Shown here in pieces: positions 1-7,157 of a DNA stretch of 64,000 bases. This DNA comes from Zoogloea sp. (GTDB taxonomy: Bacteria; Pseudomonadota; Gammaproteobacteria; Burkholderiales; Rhodocyclaceae). Every line of letters begins with the position of its first letter. Within the stretch, counting starts at the first letter, position 1. Position numbers and translations under genes: made by a program. Under the pieces are notes generated by a model that was not told the origin of the DNA, searched no databases, and was given only the letters and a program-made list of their open reading frames with translations. Location: the NCBI RefSeq assembly GCF_023150065.1, contig NZ_JAKLLN010000001.1:440545-504544 (forward strand), read 5' to 3'.

Positions 1-218
1 TCTACCGCAACCACATGATCCTGGAGGAGCGGGAGATCCTGCCCCTGCTGCGCAAGCACTTCACCCCCGACGACTGGGCCGAGATCGACGCCGAGCTGGC
101 GGCCATGGGCAACAGCATGGGCAGCCTGCCGGGTGAGGACTTCGCCGCCATCTTCTCGAAACTGGTGGCCTCTGCGCCCCCGCCCATCGGCTTCGGCGCC
201 GGCCCCTACCAGGGCTGA
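1..218 (+). CDS. Hemerythrin-like (HHE) domain protein, C-terminal part
   Basis: Only the last 71 codons are inside the window; the frame is open from base 3 and enters from upstream. The visible part begins with a helix bearing the spacing [17 protein letters not shown], which resembles the last metal-ligand helix of HHE cation-binding proteins (His, Glu, then His). Such proteins carry a di-iron centre for O2 or NO handling, or act in iron or oxidative-stress responses. The tail is Pro/Gly-rich. The hydrolase gene starts 38 bases downstream with its own ribosome site, so the two may be co-transcribed. Family assignment rests on this one helix and is moderately sure. Confidence 0.6.
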   Translation, partial: YRNHMILEEREILPLLRKHFTPDDWAEIDAELAAMGNSMGSLPGEDFAAIFSKLVASAPPPIGFGAGPYQG

Positions 219-256
219 GCTTGCCCCCGACCCCCTGCATTGAAAGGATACCCCCC

Positions 257-1120
257 ATGAGCACCCCCACCCTGACCGAAGCCGCCACCAGCCGCTTCAT
301 CCGCATCCAGGAAGGCGACCTGGACCTGCAGCTGCACTACAACGACATCGGCGAAGGTGCCGAGACCGTGGTCATGCTCCACGGCTCCGGCCCCGGCGCC
401 AGCGGCTGGGCCAACTTCAACCGCAACATCGAGCCCCTGGTGACGGCCGGCTACCGGGTGATCCTGATGGACTGCCCGGGCTGGAGCAAGAGCGACCCCA
501 TCGTGTGCACCGGCTCCCGCTCCGACCTCAACGCCCGCGCCCTCAAGGGCCTGCTCGACGGCCTGGGCCTCGACAAGGTGCATATCATCGGCAACTCCAT
601 GGGCGGCCACAGCGCCGTGGCCTTTGCGCTCGCCAACCCCGCCCGGGTCGGCAAGCTGGTGCTGATGGGTGGTGGCACCGGCGGCCCCAGCCAATTTGTG
701 CCCATGCCCACCGAAGGCATCAAGCTGCTCCAGGGCCTCTACCGCGAGCCCACCATCGACAACCTCAAGAAGATGATGGCCGTCTTCGTGTTCGACAGCA
801 GCAGCCTTACCGAAGAACTCTTCCAGGCCCGCCTGGACAACATGCTGGCCCGCCGCGACCACCTGGAGAACTTCGTCAAGAGCCTGGCCGCCAACCCCAG
901 GCAGTTCCCCGACTTCGGGCCGCGCCTGGGCGAAGTGACCGCCCCGGCCCTCGTCATCTGGGGCCGCGACGACCGCTTCGTGCCCATGGACGTGGGCTTG
1001 CGCCTGATCTGGGGCATGCCCAATGCCGAGCTGCACATCTTCAACCGCTGCGGCCACTGGGCCCAGTGGGAACACGCCGACAAGTTCAACCGCATGGTGC
1101 TGGACTTCCTGACGCACTGA
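257..1120 (+). CDS. Alpha/beta hydrolase, MhpC-like meta-cleavage product hydrolase
   Basis: Predicted 287-residue C-C bond hydrolase, the size of E. coli MhpC (288). The oxyanion-hole motif [10 protein letters not shown] lies at residues 42-51, the nucleophile Ser114 in GNSMGG, the acid Asp in GRDDRF at 236-241 and the catalytic His267 in CGHWAQWE. This fits the MhpC/BphD group, which hydrolyses ring-fission products of aromatic degradation. The ATG at 257 is chosen because a GAAAGGA site sits 9 bases upstream; an upstream in-frame start at 221 lacks one. No ring-cleavage dioxygenase or other catabolic gene is adjacent, so the natural substrate cannot be deduced. Confidence 0.85.
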   Translation: MSTPTLTEAATSRFIRIQEGDLDLQLHYNDIGEGAETVVMLHGSGPGASGWANFNRNIEPLVTAGYRVILMDCPGWSKSDPIVCTGSRSDLNARALKGLLDGLGLDKVHIIGNSMGGHSAVAFALANPARVGKLVLMGGGTGGPSQFVPMPTEGIKLLQGLYREPTIDNLKKMMAVFVFDSSSLTEELFQARLDNMLARRDHLENFVKSLAANPRQFPDFGPRLGEVTAPALVIWGRDDRFVPMDVGLRLIWGMPNAELHIFNRCGHWAQWEHADKFNRMVLDFLTH

Positions 1121-1188
1121 GCGTCTTCCCTGCTGTCAAACTGCGGTTCGGCAGCAGGAGAAATTCTTACCCGGCCCGAGGAAGCGCT

Positions 1189-1695
1189 CTACGTAGCCAC
1201 CACGAGCTCTCGGCAAACCGAGATGGGGAGGTACAGCATCAAGGGCGAGTCTGGCGAGGCCTTGAACCCATATTTCCGGTAGAACGATGCCGCCTTGTCA
1301 TGTTTGGCATCGACAACGAGTGCGACCCCCGCACCCTGATTCGATATCTCCACGACGCGCTCAATTGCATTGAGCAGGAGGGTTTCCCCCAGGCGGAACC
1401 CCCTTCCTTGCAGATCTTCCCTGATCGCAAGGCGGCCCAATCTGATGACGGGTACTACAGTTGGCAGGCTGCGTTTGAATGGAACGGCCGCTCCATCGGC
1501 CTGCGAAATCGTCAGCGCATAGAATCCGAGCACAGCTGCCGGATTCGCCTCATCGACGAGGACGAATGTCCGGGATGTGTGTTTGCTTTGTTGCTGAAGC
1601 GCTTGAGTCTCAAGCCACTTGTCCAGATCTACTTCGCCACACCTGAAGTTGGCTCGGTCATGTACCGACGTCAAGAGTTGAACTTGAACCCGCAT
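1189..1695 (-). CDS. GNAT acetyltransferase toxin (TacT/AtaT type)
   Basis: 168-residue GNAT protein with the layout of type II toxins that acetylate aminoacyl-tRNA and stop translation. Seen: the N-terminal FRCGEVDLDKWL segment, the strand VIRLGRLAI (84-91), an acetyl-CoA loop QGRGFR (96-101) and the C-terminal FYRKYGF with the likely catalytic Tyr139/Tyr142. It is encoded after the DUF1778 antitoxin and its ATG overlaps the end of that gene by 38 bases, the usual order for this family. Base composition is visibly lower in GC than the flanking genes, which suggests horizontal acquisition. Function is inferred from family and context. Confidence 0.88.
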   Translation of the reverse strand: MRVQVQLLTSVHDRANFRCGEVDLDKWLETQALQQQSKHTSRTFVLVDEANPAAVLGFYALTISQADGAAVPFKRSLPTVVPVIRLGRLAIREDLQGRGFRLGETLLLNAIERVVEISNQGAGVALVVDAKHDKAASFYRKYGFKASPDSPLMLYLPISVCRELVVAT

Positions 1696-1993
1696 TTATT
1701 ACCTTTCCTGCGTGATAGCGCTTGAATGCGTCCGCCAAGGCAGGTGCAGGTGGAGGCGGATTGTCGATCAGATCGAAGAACCATTCGGCAGACGCAGCCG
1801 ACATTTTGATGACTCTCTCGTTCTCGATGATCTTCTCGGCCTTCTCCACTGCAGCTTGCGTGACGAACTGATTGAGCGTCGAGCCGACCATGGACGCGGC
1901 GGTCTCAAGCACCTCGATAACGTTTTGTGGAACACGGGCAGTAATACGCCCCCGGCTAACTGAAGCTGCTTCCAGCAACTTGGTGTTGGCCAT
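1658..1993 (-). CDS. DUF1778 ribbon-helix-helix antitoxin
   Basis: 111-residue partner of the GNAT toxin. The N-terminal third (SRGRITARVPQNVIEVLETA) has the ribbon-helix-helix pattern of DUF1778 antitoxins, which bind operator DNA; the C-terminal part, with the WFFDLIDNPPPP segment, matches the region that wraps the toxin. The ATG at 1993 is preceded by AGGGGG at a suitable distance. Two 17-bp inverted repeats about 100 bases upstream are the probable operator. The gene ends inside the toxin gene, so toxin translation is likely coupled. The low-GC character continues through it. Confidence 0.86.
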   Translation of the reverse strand: MANTKLLEAASVSRGRITARVPQNVIEVLETAASMVGSTLNQFVTQAAVEKAEKIIENERVIKMSAASAEWFFDLIDNPPPPAPALADAFKRYHAGKVINAGSSSTLDVGT

Positions 1994-2086
1994 CTGCAAA
2001 CCCCCTAGATATGTAAGTGAAATAAAAATGCGGCGATCCGGGAACTGGCGTGTGATCTCCTTTCTTTGTCGCCTATGAGTAGTGAT

Positions 2087-2135
2087 GGTGCCATATTGGC
2101 ACCGAGCAATCAAATTTTGGTGTCAATATGGCACC
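2087..2135 (-). promoter_or_regulatory. Paired palindromes upstream of the TacAT-type operon
   Basis: Two near-perfect inverted repeats lie 32 bases apart: GGTGCCATATTGGCACC at 2087-2103 and GGTGTCAATATGGCACC at 2119-2135. Both share the arms GGTG(C/T)C and GGCACC around an AT centre. Ribbon-helix-helix antitoxins typically bind paired palindromes near their own promoter, so these are the likely autorepression sites. The bases are seen; the binding protein is inferred. Confidence 0.6.
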
Positions 2136-2275
2136 ATCTCTTGATCTTCCGCGTAGGGTGAGCATGCCGCTTGACTGAGGCCTGATGTGCTCTCTCGACC
2201 CTTCAGCATTCCTTAACCCCCTCCTCGGAACATACGCATTCCTTCGTCCCGCCGCGGCTGGCCTAATGGAGGCCC

Positions 2276-3196
2276 GTGTACTCCGTCAGCCCCCGCTTCA
2301 TGAATCCCCCCGGTTACCACCTCGGTCTCCTCTTCGCCGTGCTCGGCGCGGTGGGCTTCTCCTTCAAGGCCATCCTCATCAAGCTGGCCTACCCCTATGG
2401 TGTCGACGCGGTCACCCTGCTGGCCTTGCGCATGGGTTTCTCGCTGCCTTTCTTCCTGGCCCTGGGCTGGCACGACCAGCGCACCCGCAAGCCCGACCCC
2501 CTGGGCCGGCGCGACATCGGGCTGATGCTGGGCCTGGGCCTCACCGGCTATTACCTGGCCAGCTACCTGGACTTCCTCGGCCTGCAGTACATCTCCGCCG
2601 CCCTGGAGCGCCTGATCCTGTTTGCCTACCCGACCCTGGTGGTGGTGCTGTCGGCGGTCTTCCTGGGCAAGCACATCAGCCGCCGGGCCATGGGCTCCAT
2701 CGTGCTGTGCTATGCCGGCATCGCCCTGGCGGTGGCCCATGACCTGCACGAGGCCGGCGACATGCACGACGTGCTGGTGGGCGGCGGCCTGGTGTTTGCC
2801 AGCGCCGTGTCCTACGCGCTGTACCTCATGGGCAACGGCCAGGCCGTGGGCCGCCTGGGGGCTGCCCGGGTCACCGCCTGGGCCAGCACCGCGGCCTGCC
2901 TGCTGTGCCTGGCGCACTTTGCCCTCACCCGGCCCCTGGGCCTGCTCGTCCAGCCCGCCCCGGTGCTGCTGCTGGCCGGCGCCATGGCGCTGTTTTCCAC
3001 CGTGCTGCCGGTGTGGATGGTGTCCGAAGCCATCCGCCGCATGGGCGCCGGGCCCGTGTCCCTCATCGGCACCCTCGGCCCGGTCGTCACGCTCTTCCTG
3101 GGCTGGTTGATCCTCGACGAGAGCATCGGTCTGTTCCAGATCCTGGGGGGCTGCCTGGTGGTGGCCGGGGTGCTGCTGGTCGGCAAGAAGGGCTGA
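2276..3196 (+). CDS. EamA/DMT-family transporter
   Basis: 306-residue integral membrane protein with about ten hydrophobic segments in two repeats, typical of EamA drug/metabolite exporters. The first repeat begins GLLFAVLGAVGFSFKAILIKLAY, and the second ends in the usual ETIGL-like element, here DESIGLFQILGGCLVVAG, before a short basic tail. The GTG at 2276 has GGAGG three bases upstream; an ATG at 2300 would also work but lacks a ribosome site. The substrate cannot be told from sequence. A long hairpin follows the stop codon. Neighbours are unrelated, so this looks like a single-gene unit. Confidence 0.82.
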   Translation: MYSVSPRFMNPPGYHLGLLFAVLGAVGFSFKAILIKLAYPYGVDAVTLLALRMGFSLPFFLALGWHDQRTRKPDPLGRRDIGLMLGLGLTGYYLASYLDFLGLQYISAALERLILFAYPTLVVVLSAVFLGKHISRRAMGSIVLCYAGIALAVAHDLHEAGDMHDVLVGGGLVFASAVSYALYLMGNGQAVGRLGAARVTAWASTAACLLCLAHFALTRPLGLLVQPAPVLLLAGAMALFSTVLPVWMVSEAIRRMGAGPVSLIGTLGPVVTLFLGWLILDESIGLFQILGGCLVVAGVLLVGKKG

Positions 3197-3241
3197 GGCC
3201 GGGGTTTCCGTTGGGTCGAGTCCATTCGACCAACCCGGCCT
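3196..3241 (+). terminator. Hairpin after the EamA gene
   Basis: AGGCCGGG at 3196-3203 pairs with CCCGGCCT at 3234-3241, and an inner GTTGGGTCGA pairs with TCGACCAAC with one bulge. The element starts at the stop codon and is followed only by TAAAATGG, not a clear U-run. It could end transcription of the EamA gene or act as a 3' stabilising structure. Confidence 0.45.
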
Positions 3242-3273
3242 AAAATGGCGCACTGCCTTTACCTTGCACCGCC

Positions 3274-4047
3274 ATGCTCCAGATCGACATCACCGACCAC
3301 ATCGCCACGCTCACCCTCAACCGGGAGTCCCGCCGCAACGCCCTGTGTGAGGAGATGGTCCAGGCCTTTGCCACGGCCCTCGAGTCCTTCCGTGCCGTGG
3401 GTGTGCGCTGCGTGGTGCTGCGCGCCCCGGCCGGCTGCAAGGTCTGGTCGGCGGGCCACGACATCGACGAGCTGCCCGCCGCCGGTCTCGATCCCCTGGC
3501 CTGGCGCGACCCCCTGCGCAAGCTGGTGCGCGAGATCGAGACCTTTCCCGCCCCCATCATCGCCATGATCGAAGGCAGCGTGTGGGGTGGCGCCTGCGAA
3601 ACCGTGTTTGCCTGCGACCTCATCGTGGCCGCCCGCAGCGCCACCTTTGCGGCCACCCCGGCCCGCCTCAACGTGCCCTACAACGTGGGCGGCCTGCTCA
3701 CCTTTCTCAACGCCGCCAACCTGCGCCTGGCCAAGGAGATGCTCTTTACCGCCGACCCCATCTCCGCCGAGCGACTGTGCAGCCTGGGCATCATCAACCA
3801 CGTCACCGATACTGCCGATCTGGAAGAGGCCACCTACGCCATGGCCCGCCGCATCGCCGCCAACGCCCCCCTGTCCATCTCGGTGATGAAGGAGCAGCTG
3901 CGCATCCTTGCCGGCGCCCACACCATGTCGCCGGAAGACTTCGAGCGCATCCAGGGCCTGCGCCGGGTGGTGTACAACAGCAAGGACTACGCCGAGGGCG
4001 TGCGAGCCTTCAAGGAAAAGCGCAAGCCGGTGTTCCGGGGCGAATAG
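3274..4047 (+). CDS. scpB: Methylmalonyl-CoA decarboxylase (crotonase family)
   Basis: 257-residue crotonase-fold enzyme very close in pattern to E. coli ScpB (261 residues), which decarboxylates methylmalonyl-CoA to propionyl-CoA. Diagnostic runs are KVWSAGHDIDELP with the DPL element, IEGSVWGGACE for the oxyanion hole, VPYNVGG, and the C-terminal EDFERIQGLRRVVY and EKRKP segments. The partner genes scpA, argK and scpC are absent here, so it may work with a mutase encoded elsewhere. The ATG at 3274 lacks a strong ribosome site but matches the family N-terminus. It lies 30 bases before the MOSC gene, probably in one transcript. Confidence 0.83.
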   Translation: MLQIDITDHIATLTLNRESRRNALCEEMVQAFATALESFRAVGVRCVVLRAPAGCKVWSAGHDIDELPAAGLDPLAWRDPLRKLVREIETFPAPIIAMIEGSVWGGACETVFACDLIVAARSATFAATPARLNVPYNVGGLLTFLNAANLRLAKEMLFTADPISAERLCSLGIINHVTDTADLEEATYAMARRIAANAPLSISVMKEQLRILAGAHTMSPEDFERIQGLRRVVYNSKDYAEGVRAFKEKRKPVFRGE

Positions 4048-4077
4048 GCATCCACCCAAGACATAGCAGGAAACCCA

Positions 4078-4725
4078 ATGGCCAGCATCACCCTCTTCAC
4101 TGGCGGCATCCGTCCGCTGCCCGAAACCGGGCGCCCCACCGGCATGTACAAGACCCGGGTGACGGTGCCCATCGCCCTGGGCCCCGAAGGCTTTGCCGGC
4201 GACCAGCAGGCCGACCTGCGCGTCCATGGCGGCCCCGACAAGGCCGTGCATCTCTACCCCGCCCGGCACTACGCACGCCTTGCCGAGCGCTTTCCGGAAG
4301 TGGCCGCCCAGCTCGTACCCGGCGCCCTCGGCGAGAACCTCTCCACCCCCGACCTGGACGAAGCGGACGTGCGTATCGGCGAGCTGTGGCAGCTGGGCCG
4401 CGCCGTGCTGCAGGTGTGCCAGCCCCGCAACCCGTGCTGGAAGATCGACGAGCGTTTTGGTGCCGACGGCATGGCCGGCTTCATCGCCGAACACCTGCTC
4501 ACCGGCTGGTACTGGCGCGTGGTGCAACCCGGCCACGTGAGCCCCGGCGACACCCTGGACCGGCTGCACCCCGCGCCGGAAGCCCCGACCCTGCGCGCAG
4601 CCCAGCTGCTCTGGCAGGCCCACCGCCCGCCCCTGGACGAACTGGAGCGCCTGGCCGACACCCCCGGGCTGGCCCGCGCCTGGCGGGACAAGATCGTGCA
4701 ACGGCTTGGCTGGCTCAAGCAATGA
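4078..4725 (+). CDS. MOSC domain protein (YiiM-like)
   Basis: 215 residues with the MOSC sulfur-carrier fold related to the molybdenum cofactor sulfurase C-terminus. Seen: GFAGDQQADLRVHGGPDKAVHLYP near the N-terminus, LGENLSTPDLDEADVRIGE, and the conserved cysteine in QPRNPCWKID, the presumed persulfide or Moco-contacting residue. E. coli YiiM reduces N-hydroxylated base analogues as a molybdoenzyme; the same role is possible here. An AGGAAA site precedes the ATG. The stop overlaps the start of the AraC regulator by four bases (ATGA), which suggests coupled expression. Confidence 0.82.
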   Translation: MASITLFTGGIRPLPETGRPTGMYKTRVTVPIALGPEGFAGDQQADLRVHGGPDKAVHLYPARHYARLAERFPEVAAQLVPGALGENLSTPDLDEADVRIGELWQLGRAVLQVCQPRNPCWKIDERFGADGMAGFIAEHLLTGWYWRVVQPGHVSPGDTLDRLHPAPEAPTLRAAQLLWQAHRPPLDELERLADTPGLARAWRDKIVQRLGWLKQ

Positions 4726-5594
4726 GCCAGTCCGTCTTCTGGCGGGATCCGGCGCTGCCCTATGTGGAGCTGCGCCAGGTGGAGGACGGGCGCAGCCTCT
4801 GCTACGCCCCCCACAGCCACCTGGAGTGGTCCATGGGCGCCATCACCCGGGGCGAGAGCACCTTTGTGCTGACCGACCGGGAACACCAGGTCGAGGCGGG
4901 CGCGCTGGTCTTCATCAACCCCGACCGGATGCACGTCTGCAACCCCATCGAAGGGCGGCCCTGGGCCTATCTCATGCTGTACCTGGACGCGCGCTGGCTG
5001 GCCGGGCAGCGCTTCCGGCTGGGCCTGTCGGCATCGCCCGACTGGCAGGATCTGGCTCCCGACGTCCTGCGCGTGCCTGACGTCTTCAATGCCTTTGTCG
5101 GCCTTGCGGCAAGGCTGTTCGACCCGGGCCTGCCCGCCGCCGCCAAAGAGGACGCGCTGCTCGCCTTCCTGGCCCTGCTGCTGCCCCGGCTCAGCACCGC
5201 CGAGGCGCCAGATGTGCCCGCCAACCTGGAAGCCTTGGCCGACTACCTGGGTGGGGATCATGCCGCCGAAGACATGTCGCTGGAGGCGATGTCCCGCCGG
5301 GTCGGGGTGAGCCCCGGCCACCTCATCCGGCGTTTCAAGCAGCACTTCGGGATGACGCCCCACGCCTACGTGATCAACCGCCGGGTGCAGCGCGGCCAGC
5401 GGGCCCTGCGCCAGGGGCGGGCGATTGTGGATGCCGCCCTCGACAGCGGCTTTGCAGACCAGCCCCACTTTCAGCGCATGTTCAAGCGCCTCCTGGCCCT
5501 TACTCCCCGGCAATACCGCCGGAGCTCAGGGCAACAACAGGAAGACGCAGCTCCCGGCGAGCAGGGCCGCCAGGCCCCGGTTGAGTCGGCGTAA
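4722..5594 (+). CDS. AraC-family transcriptional regulator
   Basis: 290-residue regulator with an N-terminal cupin-like sensing domain (HSHLEWSMGAITRGE, FINPDRMHVCNP) and a C-terminal double helix-turn-helix of the AraC/XylS type. The second domain shows MSRRVGVSPGHLIRRFKQHFGMTPHAY followed by LDSGFADQPHFQRMFKRLLALTPRQYR, the family signature. The start overlaps the MOSC stop codon. Its 3' end overlaps the convergent LysE gene by 69 bases, so the Gln-rich tail is read on both strands. The target is unknown; the MOSC gene and the exporter are candidates by position only. Confidence 0.86.
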   Translation: MSQSVFWRDPALPYVELRQVEDGRSLCYAPHSHLEWSMGAITRGESTFVLTDREHQVEAGALVFINPDRMHVCNPIEGRPWAYLMLYLDARWLAGQRFRLGLSASPDWQDLAPDVLRVPDVFNAFVGLAARLFDPGLPAAAKEDALLAFLALLLPRLSTAEAPDVPANLEALADYLGGDHAAEDMSLEAMSRRVGVSPGHLIRRFKQHFGMTPHAYVINRRVQRGQRALRQGRAIVDAALDSGFADQPHFQRMFKRLLALTPRQYRRSSGQQQEDAAPGEQGRQAPVESA

Positions 5595-6119
5595 GACCCG
5601 CGGCGTGGTGCTCAGGCGCCGGAACGCCGCGCCGGCATACACCCAGCAACTGAGCGACAGCCAGCAGATCGGCGCATAGAGCGCGGCAAACACCGCCAGC
5701 TCCTCGGGCCGCGCCGCGTGGGTGTAGGCACCCACGCCCGACGCCGCCGCCAGCCAGGCCTTGGGGTTGAGCCACTGCATCAGCGCACCGGCCACAAAGC
5801 CTGGCGGGGCCTCCTGATCCCTGCCGGCCAGCTCACCCGAATCACGGGCCAGCTGCCAGCTCAGGTAAAGCAGAAAGGCCACCGCCGCCCAGCGCATCAG
5901 CGCCGCCAGCCCGGGCAGCCGCAGCAAAACCTCGGCCAGCCCCAGCCCCACCGCCACAAACAGGCCGATGAAACCCAGCGTGGCACCGCTCACAAAGCCC
6001 AGGCTCGCCCGCAGCCCATGCCGCGTCCCGCTGCCCAGGCACACCATGTTCACCGGCCCCGGCGACAGCGAAGCCGCCAGGGCAAAGGCGGACATCGGAA
6101 GAGTGAGGGAGAGATCCAT
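5526..6119 (-). CDS. LysE-family amino acid exporter
   Basis: 197-residue membrane protein with the RhtB/LysE pattern: the N-terminal ASLSPGPVNMVCLGSGTRHGLRASLGFVSGATLG motif region, about six hydrophobic segments, and the loop GFVAGALMQWLNPKAWLAAASG with the conserved NPK. Members export amino acids or homoserine lactone-like compounds; the substrate is not predictable. The ATG at 6119 gives the family N-terminus MDLSLTLPMSAF, although the ribosome site is weak. The coding end runs into the AraC gene on the opposite strand. The methyltransferase gene upstream is on the same strand, 103 bases away. Confidence 0.84.
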   Translation of the reverse strand: MDLSLTLPMSAFALAASLSPGPVNMVCLGSGTRHGLRASLGFVSGATLGFIGLFVAVGLGLAEVLLRLPGLAALMRWAAVAFLLYLSWQLARDSGELAGRDQEAPPGFVAGALMQWLNPKAWLAAASGVGAYTHAARPEELAVFAALYAPICWLSLSCWVYAGAAFRRLSTTPRVLRRLNRGLAALLAGSCVFLLLP

Positions 6120-6222
6120 GCGTGAAATCCGGAACGTCGGGGCAGGGCATGGTGGGGCTTGGGGGGAGGCGGGGTATTGAAGGAAATTGCGCTGGGGTTT
6201 GGTGGCGATGACCGCCGGGCGA

Positions 6223-6834
6223 TCACCCCAGGCAACGCGCCAGCCAGATCGAATGAAAGCCGCAGGCCGGGTCCTCCGGCACGAAGTCGAGCACCTCGAA
6301 GCCCTGCGCGCCGAGCAGGCACCGGTATTCCTCCGGCGCCAGGCTGGCGTGGAATAGCGGCTCCCCCTCGAATGCGCCGATCGCCTCACCGTGGGACGGC
6401 CCGCTGGTGAACATCAGCATCGCCCCCGGCGCCGCGTGCGCCGCGAAGACCGGGAACATCGCCCGCTGATCTTCGTGGTTCAGATGAAAGAAACTGTCCC
6501 AGGCCAGCACGCCCGCAAACCTCCGCCCCAGGTCGAGCGTCCGCATGTCGCCCTGCACCCACTCCTGGGTGGGCTGCAGGGCACGGGCATGCGCCAGCAT
6601 CGCCGCCGAGCTGTCCACGCCGGTGATCGCAAAGCCCCGCTGCGCCAGCCACCGCGCCATCGGCTGACCGGTGCCGCAGCCCAGATCCAGGACTTCGCAC
6701 CCGTCGGGCAGGTCGGCTGCAAAGCGCATCAGCCAGGTTTCTTCGAGTGATGCATGAGGGGAGCGGCGCCGATGCCAGGTGTCGGCGTGGCGGTCGTAGA
6801 GCGGGATGATGGTGGTGGAGAGGGGAGGGGGCAT
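6223..6834 (-). CDS. Class I SAM-dependent methyltransferase
   Basis: 203 residues. The SAM-binding motif I is VLDLGCGTGQPMARW near residues 48-62, motif II is ITGVDSSAAML, and an acidic loop follows at QGDMRTLDL. This is the type 11/25 small-molecule methyltransferase layout; the acceptor is unknown. It reads in the same direction as the LysE exporter downstream and is separated by 323 bases from the glycosyltransferase operon upstream, so membership in that operon is uncertain. The start ATG lies in a G/C-only context without an obvious ribosome site. Confidence 0.8.
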   Translation of the reverse strand: MPPPLSTTIIPLYDRHADTWHRRRSPHASLEETWLMRFAADLPDGCEVLDLGCGTGQPMARWLAQRGFAITGVDSSAAMLAHARALQPTQEWVQGDMRTLDLGRRFAGVLAWDSFFHLNHEDQRAMFPVFAAHAAPGAMLMFTSGPSHGEAIGAFEGEPLFHASLAPEEYRCLLGAQGFEVLDFVPEDPACGFHSIWLARCLG

Positions 6835-7157
6835 TGGGGGGATGGGTACTGCGAATGCATAGTGGCTAAGTGCGCTGGCTCATAGCGTGCGAGGACAGAT
6901 TCTGTCACCCGCCGACTGGATGTGCAGACCATGTCGCGCCCCTCGCGGGCGCGTGGATTGAAGCACCAGCAGTGGCTATCTGATCGTGGGGGGCTCGCGG
7001 TTGCTTCCTGCTCGTCGATGCTTCGCGAGGCTGAGTGTCGGACATGCACCAGGGGCATCCAGTAGGCCTGAACTGGTTGCGGGCAATCACGTCGGCGACG
7101 GTCAGGGGGCAGGGTCGAATGCGCTCGGTGCCATGGGGGCGTGGCGGGCCTCGGCCA
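6835..7157. other. Apparently gene-free region with a CRISPR-like repeat
   Basis: 323 bases between the methyltransferase and the ATP-grasp gene. The only recognisable element is the isolated CRISPR-like repeat at 6933-6964. Short open frames here are best explained as readings of that repeat: they give FNPRAREGRD on one strand and IHAPARGAT in another frame, both well known artefacts of type I-C repeats. No tRNA, terminator or promoter stood out. Confidence 0.5.
6933..6964 (+). CRISPR. Solitary type I-C-like CRISPR repeat
   Basis: The 32-base unit starts GTCGCGCCCCTCGCGGGCGC and ends GTGGATTGAAGC. Its length, the GTCGCGCCCC start, the internal inverted repeat and the GTGGATTGAA(A/G)C end match subtype I-C repeats, normally ending GAAAC. 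The A-to-G change near the 3' end is typical of a degenerate terminal repeat. No second intact copy occurs at the expected 32-36 base spacing on either side and no cas gene is in the window, so this is a remnant or isolated unit rather than an array. Confidence 0.55.

Noticed and set aside
206-1117. Long antisense open frames opposite the hydrolase and many other genes.
   Set aside because: High GC leaves few stop codons in other frames; these products are low-complexity His/Gly/Ala/Arg-rich and resemble no family.
2087-2135. The palindromes resemble an NtrC site (GGTGCC..GGCACC around ATATT).
   Set aside because: The arms are in the reverse order to NtrC sites (GGCACC..GGTGCC, as before glnA), and they lie upstream of a toxin-antitoxin operon, so an antitoxin operator is more likely.
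7014-7045. Possible degenerate second CRISPR repeat (GTCGATGCTTCGCGAGGC...).
   Set aside because: Only scattered matches to the 32-base unit and a wrong spacing from 6933-6964; this could be chance in GC-rich DNA.
6729-7090. Two short minus-strand open frames containing FNPRAREGRD and IHAPARGAT.
   Set aside because: These peptides are well known false products of type I-C CRISPR repeats, so the frames are not counted as genes.
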